DNA of 53,676 bases from Streptomyces sp. MH60 (GTDB taxonomy: Bacteria > Actinomycetota > Actinomycetes > Streptomycetales > Streptomycetaceae): the NCBI RefSeq assembly GCF_002939385.1, contig NZ_MULI01000047.1:1-53676 (forward strand), written 5' to 3'. The notes below the pieces were generated by a model. That model saw nothing but the letters and a program-made list of their open reading frames with translations, did not search any database and was not told where the DNA came from. Positions 44,363-53,303 of the stretch are shown in pieces. Position 1 is the first letter of the stretch. Each line of letters opens with the position of its first letter. The position numbers and the translations under genes were made by a program.

Positions 44363-45958
44363 ATGAGCTCCACCCTGGACGACCGCACCACCGCGACGCC
44401 CTCGCGCCCCCCGGCCGACCGCCACACCCGGGGGGCGCGGTTCCTGCTGCTGCTCGCCGTCTTCCTCTGCGCCGCCTGCGGCCTCGTCTACGAACTGGCC
44501 CTGACCGCGCTGGGCAGCTACCTCATCGGCAACTCGGTGCTCCAGACCTCCGTGGTCATCTCCGTGATGGTCTTCGCGATGGGCGTGGGCTCGCTGGCCG
44601 CCAAACCCCTGCGCCACCGGCCCGTCGTCGCGTTCGCGGTGGTCGAGGGGGTGCTCGCGCTGGTCGGCGGCCTGTCCGTGCTGATGCTGTACGCGGCCTT
44701 CGCCTGGCTCCAGCTCTACATGCCCGCGATGATCGTGGTGTCCCTGGTGGTGGGCCTGCTCATCGGCGCCGAGATCCCGCTGCTGATGACGCTGCTCCAG
44801 CGCATCCGCAGACAGGAGGCGAGCAGCGCCGTCGCCGACATGTTCGCCGTCGACTACATCGGCGCCCTCGTCGGCGGCCTGTGCTTCCCGCTGTTCCTGC
44901 TGCCGACCTTCGGCCAGTTGCAGGGCGCCCTCGTCGTCGGCGTGGTCAACGCGGTCGCCGGGGTCATCGTCGTGGTGTTCATCTTCCGCCGCCAGACCGG
45001 CCGGCTGGTCAAGGCCGGGCTGCTGGCCGGCGTCACCGTCGTACTCGCCGCACTCGGCACGACGTACGTCCTGGCGGACGACCTCGAGGTCACCGCGCGG
45101 CAGCACATGTACGCGGACCCGATCATCCACTCCGAGACCACGCAGTACCAGGACATCGTGGTCACCCGCTCCACCGCCTTCACCGGGAAGCCCGACATAC
45201 GGCTCTTCCTCAACGGCGACCTCCAGTTCAGCTCGGTCGACGAGTACCGCTACCACGAGTCGCTGGTCCACCCCGCGCTGTCCGGTCGCCGTTCGAACGT
45301 GCTGATCCTGGGCGGTGGTGACGGGCTCGCGCTGCGCGAGGTGCTGCGCTACGAGGACGTCCGCCATGTCACCCTGGTCGAACTGGACCCGGCCATGACC
45401 CGGTTGGCGCGCACCTTCGAGCCGCTGCGGGGGCTCAATCGCGGTTCGCTGGACGATCCGCGGGCGAAAGTCGTCAACGCGGACGCCTTCACCTGGCTGC
45501 GCGAGGCCCGGCAGCGGTACGACGCGGTGATCATCGACTTCCCGGACCCGGACTCGGCGTCGCTGGCGAAGCTGTACTCGGTGGAGTTCTACGATCTGCT
45601 CCGCCGAGCGCTGGCGCCGCACGGCCAGGTCATGGTGCAGAGCGGATCGCCGTTCTTCGCCCCCAAGACCTACTGGTCGATCGCGAAGACCATCGAGACG
45701 GCCGGGTACGCGACGACGGAGTTCCAGATCGACGTGCCGAGCTTCGGCAACTGGGGCTTCGTCCTCGCCGCCCCCGGCACCGAGGCCCCGCCGCTGCGGC
45801 TCGCCCCGGACGCGCCGCAGCTCCGCTACCTGGACGAGGCGGTGCTGAAGGCCGCCACCGTGTTCCCCCTCGACCGCCGCCGCACCGACGTACGGCCGAG
45901 CACCCTGATGGACCCCGCGGTGCTCGAATACGTCCAGGACGAGTGGCGCGACTACTGA
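44363..45958 (+). CDS. membrane-bound spermidine synthase-like protein
   Basis: 531 residues. Seven or so membrane helices fill about 25-245, then a spermidine synthase-fold domain with 'LILGGGDGLALREVLRY', the acidic 'LVELDPAM', 'NADAFTWL' and 'IIDFPDPDSASLAKLYS'. The synthase part keeps the decarboxylated-SAM binding pattern, so transfer of an aminopropyl group, or a related methyltransferase-like reaction, is plausible. It is the last gene of the four. Imperfect AGGACCACCACG repeats lie just upstream (about 44313-44352). Confidence 0.88.
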   Translation: MSSTLDDRTTATPSRPPADRHTRGARFLLLLAVFLCAACGLVYELALTALGSYLIGNSVLQTSVVISVMVFAMGVGSLAAKPLRHRPVVAFAVVEGVLALVGGLSVLMLYAAFAWLQLYMPAMIVVSLVVGLLIGAEIPLLMTLLQRIRRQEASSAVADMFAVDYIGALVGGLCFPLFLLPTFGQLQGALVVGVVNAVAGVIVVVFIFRRQTGRLVKAGLLAGVTVVLAALGTTYVLADDLEVTARQHMYADPIIHSETTQYQDIVVTRSTAFTGKPDIRLFLNGDLQFSSVDEYRYHESLVHPALSGRRSNVLILGGGDGLALREVLRYEDVRHVTLVELDPAMTRLARTFEPLRGLNRGSLDDPRAKVVNADAFTWLREARQRYDAVIIDFPDPDSASLAKLYSVEFYDLLRRALAPHGQVMVQSGSPFFAPKTYWSIAKTIETAGYATTEFQIDVPSFGNWGFVLAAPGTEAPPLRLAPDAPQLRYLDEAVLKAATVFPLDRRRTDVRPSTLMDPAVLEYVQDEWRDY

Positions 45959-46384
45959 AGCGCCCTGACTCCGCCCGTGCCTTGCAGTCATTGCGGTTGC
46001 CGGGTACTGGGCGGCCCACCGAGACGACGTGGCGAGTGTCAGGTATCGATGACGACCTGGTGGTTGGTGGACCCGCTCGGCGATGGTGTCGTCTCGGGTG
46101 GGCACGAGCGTCCCGTCCGCAATCAGTACGGTGCCCTTGTCGAAAGACCTGCGTGGCCGGAGCGCGATCATCGGCCGAGGAGTGGAAAGGGGTGGCCCTA
46201 CCCACCCGCGTGCTGACCGGTGGCAAGAGTCCGGCCGCGTTCCAGCGCGCCGCCCTCGCCGGATGAGCTTGCCGTTCGAGCGGTTCGGCGGCGGTTGGTA
46301 CCCCTCCTGGCACTCGGAGCGGAGCACGCCCCATCCCCGACCAACCGCCGAACCCCGAACGGCCACAACGTGCGGGACAGCCTT
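45959..46384. other. intergenic region holding an IS remnant
   Basis: 426 bp between the spermidine-synthase-like gene and the dehydrogenase stop. The left half (45960-46177) is a degraded transposase (next entry). The right half (46178-46384) has no recognisable gene or repeat. It has less codon bias than its surroundings. Confidence 0.5.
45960..46177 (-). pseudogene. fragment of an IS5-type DDE transposase
   Basis: Three minus-strand frames carry pieces in the right order. The first is 'RPMIALRPRRSFDKGTVLIADGTLVPTRD' with the first catalytic Asp in DGTLVPTRD. The second is STNHQVVID. The third is 'TRHVVSVGRPVPGNRNDCKARAES' with GNRND. Frame changes and a stop separate them, and both ends are missing. 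It is a dead remnant next to the DUF350 cluster. The family is called from remembered IS5-type motifs. Confidence 0.75.
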
Positions 46385-47398
46385 CTAGGTGGTGAGCACC
46401 TCGGGGACCTCCGCCAGCCGTACGGGTCTGCGCTCGCGGCGGGAGACGTCGCAGGCTTCCGCGATCCGCAGGGCCTGCAGTGCCTCGCGCCCGTCGCAGG
46501 GGTTGGCCCGCTCGCCGCGGACCACCTGCACGAACGTGTTCAGCTCGGCCTCGTAGGCGGGCCCGAAGCGCTCCACGAAGCCCGTCCACGGCTTGTCCGC
46601 GGCCGGGGGGCCGGTCGGCTCGGTGGACGCGATCGGCGTACGGTCGTCCAGGCCCACGACGATCTGGTCCAGCTCCCCGGCCAGCTCCATGCGGACGTCG
46701 TACCCCGCCCCGTTCAGCCGCGTCGCCGTCGCCGTCGCCAGCGTGCCGTCGTCCAGTGTGAGCAGTGCCGCGCCCGTGTCCACGTCGTCCGCCGCGCGGA
46801 ACATCGGCGGCCCGGCGTCGGACCCGGCGGCGTACACGTCGACGATCTCCCGCCCGGTCACCCAGCGCAGCACGTCGAAGTCGTGGATGAGCGTGTCCCG
46901 GTAGAGCCCGCCGGACTGCGGCAGGTACTCGGCCGGCGGCGGGGCCTGGTCGCTCGTCACCGCCCGGACGGTGTGCAGCCGGCCCAGCCGCCCGGACCGC
47001 ACCGCCTCCCGGGCCCCGGTGTAGCCGGTGTCGAAGCGGCGCTGGAAGCCCATCTGGAGGATCGTCCCGGCGGCCTCCACCTCGGCGATCGCCTGTAACG
47101 TGCCGGGCAGGTCGAGGGCGATGGGCTTCTCGCAGAACACCGGCAGCCCCGAGCGGGCCGCCCGTCCGATCAGCTCCGCGTGTGCCGGCGTCGCCGTGGT
47201 GATCACCACCGCGTCCACGCCCCACTGGAAGATCTCGTCCACTCCCGGCGCCGCCGTCTCGCCCAGCCGGTGCGCCAGGTCCTGGGCCCGCGTGAGGTCG
47301 GCGTCCGTGAGGATCAGGGACCCGACGTCGCGGTGGCGGCTGAGCGTGTTGGCGTGAACGGTGCCGATGCGGCCCGTTCCGATGACCCCGATGCGCAT
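46385..47398 (-). CDS. Gfo/Idh/MocA-family dehydrogenase (inositol 2-dehydrogenase-like)
   Basis: 337 residues. The N-terminal NAD fold has GVIGTGRIG and the catalytic CEKPIALD (Glu-Lys-Pro). The C-terminal part contains 'YRDTLIHDFDVLRWVTG' and 'VERFGPAYEAELNTFVQVV', both close to inositol dehydrogenases. It oxidises a polyol or sugar. It is divergent from the GntR gene with an operator between, and belongs with the ABC-transporter unit. Confidence 0.88.
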   Translation of the reverse strand: MRIGVIGTGRIGTVHANTLSRHRDVGSLILTDADLTRAQDLAHRLGETAAPGVDEIFQWGVDAVVITTATPAHAELIGRAARSGLPVFCEKPIALDLPGTLQAIAEVEAAGTILQMGFQRRFDTGYTGAREAVRSGRLGRLHTVRAVTSDQAPPPAEYLPQSGGLYRDTLIHDFDVLRWVTGREIVDVYAAGSDAGPPMFRAADDVDTGAALLTLDDGTLATATATRLNGAGYDVRMELAGELDQIVVGLDDRTPIASTEPTGPPAADKPWTGFVERFGPAYEAELNTFVQVVRGERANPCDGREALQALRIAEACDVSRRERRPVRLAEVPEVLTT

Positions 47399-47439
47399 GG
47401 AATCAAGGTGGGCTCACAGCCGCCCCCTGTCAATGCGTA

Positions 47440-47449
47440 TGTCCGGACA
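47440..47449. promoter_or_regulatory. TGTCCGGACA operator between dehydrogenase and GntR genes
   Basis: The palindrome TGTCCGGACA, with AA/T flanks, recurs at 48333-48342, with a degenerate copy near 48386-48396. Its GT...AC form suits HutC-type GntR regulators. A -10-like TACGCT (47488-47493) lies six bases before the GntR GTG. Confidence 0.6.
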
Positions 47450-47499
47450 ATCGAACTACACAACTTCCCGTCATCTGCGCACGGAGCTACGCTCGGCCC

Positions 47500-48264
47500 G
47501 TGCCGAAACCAGAAGTGGACCCGACCGTGTCGCTGGACCTCAGCGTGGATCGCAGCAGCCCCGTGCCGCTGTACTTCCAGCTGTCGCAGCAGCTGGAGGC
47601 CGCGATCGAGCACGGCGCGCTGACCCCCGGCAGCCTGCTGGGCAACGAGATCGAGCTGGCCGCGCGGCTCGGTCTGTCCCGGCCCACCGTCCGCCAGGCC
47701 ATCCAGTCGCTCGTCGACAAGGGCCTGCTCGTGCGCCGCCGCGGCGTCGGCACCCAGGTCGTGCACAGCAAGGTCCGGCGCCCCCTGGAACTCAGCAGCC
47801 TCTTCGACGACCTGGAGGCGGCGGGCCAGCGCCCGGCCACGAAGGTCCTGGTCAACACCGTCGTACCGGCCACCGCGGAGATCGCCGCCGCGCTCGGCGT
47901 CGCCGAGGACAGCGACGTGCACCGCATCGAGCGGCTGCGGCTGACGCACGGGGAACCGATGGCGTACCTGTGCAACTACCTGCCGCCCGGCCTCGTCGAC
48001 CTGGACACCGGGCCGCTGGAGGCCACCGGCCTCTACCGGCTGATGCGCGCCGCCGGGATCACCCTGCACAGCGCCCGGCAGTCCATCGGCGCCCGCGCTG
48101 CCACCCCCGGTGAGGCCGAGCGGCTCGGTGAGGACGCGGGCGCCCCGCTGCTCACGATGGAGCGCACCACCTTCGACGACACGGGACGCGCGGTCGAGTT
48201 CGGCACCCACACCTACCGGCCGTCCCGCTACTCCTTCGAGTTCCAGCTGCTCGTGCGGTCCTGA
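47500..48264 (+). CDS. GntR/HutC-family regulator
   Basis: 254 residues. The N-terminal winged helix is 'PLYFQLSQQLEAAIEHGALTPGSLLGNEIELAARLGLSRPTVRQAIQSLV'. The C-terminal UTRA effector domain ('IERLRLTHGEPMAYLCNYLPPG ... FGTHTYRPSRYSFEFQLL') is HutC type. GTG start with a -10-like box close by, so the mRNA may be leaderless. It probably represses the divergent dehydrogenase and the downstream ABC genes through TGTCCGGACA. Confidence 0.92.
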   Translation: MPKPEVDPTVSLDLSVDRSSPVPLYFQLSQQLEAAIEHGALTPGSLLGNEIELAARLGLSRPTVRQAIQSLVDKGLLVRRRGVGTQVVHSKVRRPLELSSLFDDLEAAGQRPATKVLVNTVVPATAEIAAALGVAEDSDVHRIERLRLTHGEPMAYLCNYLPPGLVDLDTGPLEATGLYRLMRAAGITLHSARQSIGARAATPGEAERLGEDAGAPLLTMERTTFDDTGRAVEFGTHTYRPSRYSFEFQLLVRS

Positions 48265-48330
48265 GCGAAGCGCCGCCGGTCCCCTCCGCGCCCCCGTCCG
48301 GCGGCGGCTCCCACCGCGCGGGTTCGTCGC

Positions 48331-48398
48331 AATGTCCGGACAATGTGACCCTCGGCCGGTCCCCGGAGGCATGCGCTCCGCTTGTGTGTCGGACAATG
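48331..48398. promoter_or_regulatory. GntR-type operators upstream of the sugar ABC operon
   Basis: TGTCCGGACA (48333-48342) and a degenerate copy with right half CGGACAATG (48390-48398) precede the binding-protein gene. The flanks AAT/AATG are shared with the first. No convincing -35/-10 pair was found. Confidence 0.55.
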
Positions 48399-48482
48399 GG
48401 GCGTTTGGGGTTTCCAGAACCCGGCCGGGGTGGTGACAGACCCCGCGCGCACAGCACGGCACAGCAAGAAGGGCACGGCCTC

Positions 48483-49487
48483 GTGGCACGGTTTCGGACA
48501 TGGGTGGGCATCGCGCTGGCAGGGGCACTCTCGGTGTCCCTGGCGGGTTGCAGCAGCACCGGCGGCAAGCGCGCCGAGGACGCCCGCAAGGCCGCGTCGG
48601 CCGAGGGCAGGGCGGCGGTGAACACCCCCCGCTGGACCTTCGCGATGATCACCCACTCGGGCGACGGCGACACCTTCTGGGACATCGTCCAGAGCGGCGC
48701 CGAGCAGGCCGCGGTCAAGGACAACATCAACTTCCTGTACTCCCACGACGACGAGGCGCAGCAGCAGGCCCAGCTCGTGAACGCGGCCATCGACAAGAAG
48801 GTCGACGGCATCATCGTCACGCTGGCCAAGCCCGACGCGATGAAGTCCGCCCTCGCCCGCGCGCACAAGGCGGGCATCCCCGTGATCACCGTGAACTCCG
48901 GCTCCGAGGAGTCCAAGGAGTTCGGCGCCCTCACCCACGTCGGCCAGGACGAGACGATCGCGGGCGAGGCCGTGGGCGAGGAGCTGAACCAGCGGGGCCG
49001 CGAGCAGGCGATCTGCGTGCTCCACGAGCAGGGCAACGTCGGCCACGAGCAGCGCTGCGACGGAGTGGAGAAGACCTTCGACGGCAAGGTCCAGCGGCTC
49101 TACGTCAACGGCACCAGCATGCCGGACGTGCAGTCCGCCATCGAGGCCAAGCTCCAGACCGACAAGTCCGTCGACGCCGTGGTCACCCTCGGCGCCCCCT
49201 ACGCCGACACCGCCGTCAAGGCCAAGCAGGGCGCCGGCAGCAAGGCCGAGATCGACACCTTCGACCTCAACGCCAAGGTGGCCGCCGGACTGGAGGACGG
49301 CACCCTCGGGTTCGCCGTCGACCAGCAGCCCTACCTCCAGGGCTACGAGGCCGTCGACCTGCTGTGGCTGTACCAGTACAACGCCGACGTCCTCGGCGGC
49401 GGCCGCCCCGTGCTCACCGGGCCGCAGATCATCACCAAGGACGACGCCGCCGCGCTCGCCGACTACACGAAGCGGGGCACCCGGTGA
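48483..49487 (+). CDS. sugar ABC-transporter substrate-binding lipoprotein
   Basis: 334 residues from a GTG. A lipobox LAGC gives acylated Cys23. The periplasmic-binding-protein-like fold shows 'FAMITHSGDGDTFWDIVQSGAEQAA', 'KKVDGIIVTLAKPDAMKSALARAHKAGIPVITVNSGSE' and 'DTFDLNAKVAAGLEDGTLGFAVDQQPYLQGYEAV', of the ribose/galactose-binding type. Its stop overlaps the permease start (GTGA). The substrate is likely a pentose or inositol, judging by the adjacent dehydrogenase. Confidence 0.92.
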   Translation: MARFRTWVGIALAGALSVSLAGCSSTGGKRAEDARKAASAEGRAAVNTPRWTFAMITHSGDGDTFWDIVQSGAEQAAVKDNINFLYSHDDEAQQQAQLVNAAIDKKVDGIIVTLAKPDAMKSALARAHKAGIPVITVNSGSEESKEFGALTHVGQDETIAGEAVGEELNQRGREQAICVLHEQGNVGHEQRCDGVEKTFDGKVQRLYVNGTSMPDVQSAIEAKLQTDKSVDAVVTLGAPYADTAVKAKQGAGSKAEIDTFDLNAKVAAGLEDGTLGFAVDQQPYLQGYEAVDLLWLYQYNADVLGGGRPVLTGPQIITKDDAAALADYTKRGTR

Positions 49488-50520
49488 ACGCCACGCAGGT
49501 GAAAGAGGCCGACGAAAGGCTTCTGCAGACCTCTCCGCTGCGCAAACTCCTGGGCCGCCCCGAGCTGGGCTCCGTCGTCGGCGCGATCGCCGTCTTCGTC
49601 TTCTTCGCGTTCTTCGCCGACAGCTTCCTGCGCGCCGCCAGCCTCAGCACGGTGCTCTACGCCGCCTCGACGATCGGCATCATGGCCGTCCCGGTGGCGC
49701 TGCTGATGATCGGCGGCGAGTTCGACCTGTCCGCGGGCGTCATGGTCACCTCCTCGGCGCTGGTGTCCTCGATGTTCAGCTACCAGATGACCGCCAACGT
49801 CTGGGTCGGCGTCGGCGTGTCGCTGCTGGTCACCCTGGCGATCGGCGCCTTCAACGGCTTCATGCTCACCCGCACCGAACTGCCCAGCTTCATCATCACG
49901 CTGGGCACCTTCCTCATGCTGACCGGCCTGAACCTGGGCTTCACCAAGCTCATCGACGGCACCGTCTCCACCAAGTCCATCGCCGACATGGAGGGCTTCC
50001 CCTCCGCCCGCGACGTCTTCGCCTCCACGATCACCATCGGCGGCGTCGGCTTCAAGGTGACCATCCTGTGGTGGCTCGCCCTGGTCGCCGTCGCCAGCTG
50101 GATCCTGCTGCGCACCCGCGCCGGCAACTGGATCTTCGCGGTCGGCGGCAACAAGGACGCCGCCCGCGCGGTCGGCGTCCCGGTCACCAGGACCAAGATC
50201 GGCCTCTACATGGGAGTGGGCTTCGGCGCCTGGATCTCGGGCCAGCACCTGCTCTTCTCCTACGACGTCGTCCAGTCCGGCGAGGGCGTCGGCAACGAGC
50301 TGATCTACATCATCGCGGCCGTCATCGGCGGCTGCCTGATCACCGGCGGCTACGGCAGCGCCGTCGGCTCGGCGGTCGGCGCGTTCATCTTCGGCATGAC
50401 CAGCAAGGGCATCGTCTTCGCCGAGTGGAACCCCGACTGGTTCAAGTTCTTCCTCGGAGCGATGCTGCTCCTCGCGACCCTGCTCAACGCCTGGGTCCGC
50501 AAGCGCGCGGAGGCCACCAC

Positions 50521-50524
<4 letters not shown>
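49484..50524 (+). CDS. sugar ABC-transporter permease
   Basis: 346 residues, RbsC-like, with eight to ten membrane helices. Landmarks are 'MIGGEFDLSAGVMVTSSALVSSM', 'AFNGFMLTRTELPSFIITLGTFLMLTGL' and 'FAVGGNKDAARAVGVPVTRTKI' (EAA-type loop). GTG start at 49484 overlapping the previous stop. Its stop overlaps the ATPase start (ATGA). Confidence 0.94.
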
Positions 50525-51312
<788 letters not shown>

Positions 51313-51315
<3 letters not shown>

Positions 51316-51385
51316 GGGCGCGGGGCTGTGCCATGTGCGGCTCCGCCGCGCGGGCGCGACCAGCCACAACGCACCCGCACCCGGC
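51313..51385. repeat. common Streptomyces intergenic repeat
   Basis: The stretch beginning AGGGGCGCGGGGCTGTG and continuing through TGCGGCTCCGCCGCG and GCGACCAGCCAC resembles a short repeat I recall from many Streptomyces intergenic regions, often placed directly after a stop codon. Inner inverted pairing (GCGGCTCCGCCGC) would form a hairpin. It probably also ends the ABC operon transcript. Confidence 0.55.
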
Positions 51386-51453
51386 AACGAACCGTTCCGC
51401 CCACCCCCCGCCCATTCGGCACCCGGCGTGAGCGTGCGGCACAATCGCACCCG

Positions 51454-52602
51454 ATGAGCACCTACCGCGACTTCACCGCCCCCATCGGCTCCCGCCGCGC
51501 CCCGGTCCTGCGCACCGTGGGCACCAGGGAACGCCGCTCACACCTCACGGCACCCCGCGTGCCCACGGTCGGCATCGACATCGGCGGCACGAAGGTCATG
51601 GCGGGTGTCGTCGACGCCGACGGCAACATCCTGGAGAAGCTCCGCACGGAGACCCCGGACAAGTCCAAGAGCCCGAAGGTCGTCGAGGACACGATCGTCG
51701 AGCTGGTCCTGGACCTCTCCGACCGGCACGACGTGCACGCCGTCGGTATCGGCGCGGCCGGCTGGGTCGACGCCGACCGCAACCGCGTGCTGTTCGCCCC
51801 CCACCTGTCCTGGCGCAACGAACCGCTGCGCGACCGCATCGCCGGCCGCCTCGCGGTCCCCGTCCTGGTGGACAACGACGCCAACACCGCCGCCTGGGCC
51901 GAGTGGCGCTTCGGCGCCGGCCGCGGCGAGGACCACCTCGTCATGATCACGCTCGGCACCGGCATCGGCGGCGCGATCCTGGAGGACGGCCAGGTCAAGC
52001 GCGGCAAGTACGGCGTCGCCGGCGAGTTCGGGCACATGCAGGTCGTCCCCGGCGGCCATCGCTGCCCGTGCGGCAACCGCGGCTGCTGGGAGCAGTACAG
52101 CTCGGGGAACGCCCTGGTCAGGGAGGCCCGCGAGATGGCCGCCGCCGACTCGCCGGTGGCGTACGGGATCATCGAGCACGTCAAGGGCAGCATCGGCGAC
52201 ATCAGCGGCCCCATGATCACCGAGCTGGCCCGCGAGGGCGACGCCATGTGCGTCGAGCTGCTCCAGGACATCGGACAGTGGCTCGGCGTCGGCATCGCGA
52301 ACCTCGCCGCGGCCCTCGACCCGTCCTGCTTCGTCATCGGCGGTGGCGTCAGCGCCGCCGACGACCTGCTGATCGGCCCCGCGCGCGACGCCTTCAAGCG
52401 CCAGCTGACCGGCCGCGGCTACCGCCCCGAGGCCCGCATCGTCCGGGCCCAGCTCGGCCCGGAGGCCGGCATGGTGGGCGCCGCCGACCTGGCCCGGCTG
52501 GTCGCCCGCCGGTTCCGCCGGGCCAAGCGGCGCCGGGTGGAGCGGTACGAGCGCTACGAGCGGTACGCCGAGGCCCGCCGCACGTCCGGGGAGTCGCTGT
52601 GA
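51454..52602 (+). CDS. ROK-family sugar kinase
   Basis: 382 residues. A 38-residue N-terminal extension precedes the ATP motif VGIDIGGTK (39-47), then the catalytic 'LVDNDANTAAWAEWRFG' and the zinc motif CPCGNRGCWEQY. It is closest to actinobacterial glucokinase-type ROK proteins. No N-terminal helix-turn-helix is seen, so it is a kinase, not a regulator. The tail has tandem ERYERYERYAEARR. CACAAT (51440-51445) eight bases upstream of the ATG may give a leaderless mRNA. Confidence 0.9.
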   Translation: MSTYRDFTAPIGSRRAPVLRTVGTRERRSHLTAPRVPTVGIDIGGTKVMAGVVDADGNILEKLRTETPDKSKSPKVVEDTIVELVLDLSDRHDVHAVGIGAAGWVDADRNRVLFAPHLSWRNEPLRDRIAGRLAVPVLVDNDANTAAWAEWRFGAGRGEDHLVMITLGTGIGGAILEDGQVKRGKYGVAGEFGHMQVVPGGHRCPCGNRGCWEQYSSGNALVREAREMAAADSPVAYGIIEHVKGSIGDISGPMITELAREGDAMCVELLQDIGQWLGVGIANLAAALDPSCFVIGGGVSAADDLLIGPARDAFKRQLTGRGYRPEARIVRAQLGPEAGMVGAADLARLVARRFRRAKRRRVERYERYERYAEARRTSGESL

Positions 52603-53180
52603 CGGAATCCCTGCCCCACCAGCCCGGCCCCCCGGAGGCGACCGGCCCCGCGGCGGAGGACCGCCGGCACATGATCCGCCGGCGTGCGCTCACCCTGATC
52701 ACCATCGTGCTGCTCATCGGCGTCCCCGCCGGCTACCTCGCGATCTCCGCCAGCCAGAGCCGCGACAGCGGCCGGGACAAGGAGGCGAAGTACGCGGCGA
52801 CCGGCATGACCGAGGGCTGGCCCTCCAAGCTGCAGCGCCGCATCTACGAGGTGCCCGTCCCGGTGCCGGCCGAAGAGGTCGCGTACTACGAGACGAACAA
52901 CTGGAAGACCAGCCGGCTCTACGTCCAGTTCGAGACCACCGCCGCCGGGCTCGACGTCTTCCTGGCCGGACTGGGCGTCGACCGGGACGCGCTGAAGAAG
53001 GGCAAAATCGCGATCAGCGACCGCGCCCAGCGGGTCACCGGCTGGGAGTTCGGCGGGTCCGGCTCCTGGTGGGGCGTCGTCAACGAGCAGAAGGACCCGG
53101 CGCCGACCCAGGACGTCGTCGTGAACATGGAGAACCCGGACTATCCGATGGTGTACGTCGTCTCACACACCGTTCCGTAG
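52599..53180 (+). CDS. membrane-anchored hypothetical protein
   Basis: 193 residues from a GTG that overlaps the ROK stop (GTGA). One transmembrane helix lies at about 28-50 (ALTLITIVLLIGVPAGYLAIS). The extracellular domain ('YYETNNWKTSRLYVQFETTAAGLDVFLAGLGVDRDALKKGKI', 'GWEFGGSGSWWGVVNEQKDPAPTQDVVVNMENPDYPMVYVVSHT') is of no family I know. Coupling to the ROK gene suggests a joint role. Confidence 0.8.
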   Translation: MTESLPHQPGPPEATGPAAEDRRHMIRRRALTLITIVLLIGVPAGYLAISASQSRDSGRDKEAKYAATGMTEGWPSKLQRRIYEVPVPVPAEEVAYYETNNWKTSRLYVQFETTAAGLDVFLAGLGVDRDALKKGKIAISDRAQRVTGWEFGGSGSWWGVVNEQKDPAPTQDVVVNMENPDYPMVYVVSHTVP

Positions 53181-53303
53181 GGCCCGGAGGTCCAGGCCAG
53201 GTGGCCCGGGCCCCGGCGGCAGGCCGTCGGAGCCGATTGTCAGACCCCGCCCGTAGAGTCGAAGACATCTGATCGGGCAGACGGGCGGGAGGTGACAGGA
53301 CGT

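Noticed and set aside
45630..47225. 531-aa minus-strand open frame
   Set aside because: Composite of an antisense shadow of the spermidine-synthase-like gene, the IS fragment and an out-of-frame reading of the dehydrogenase.
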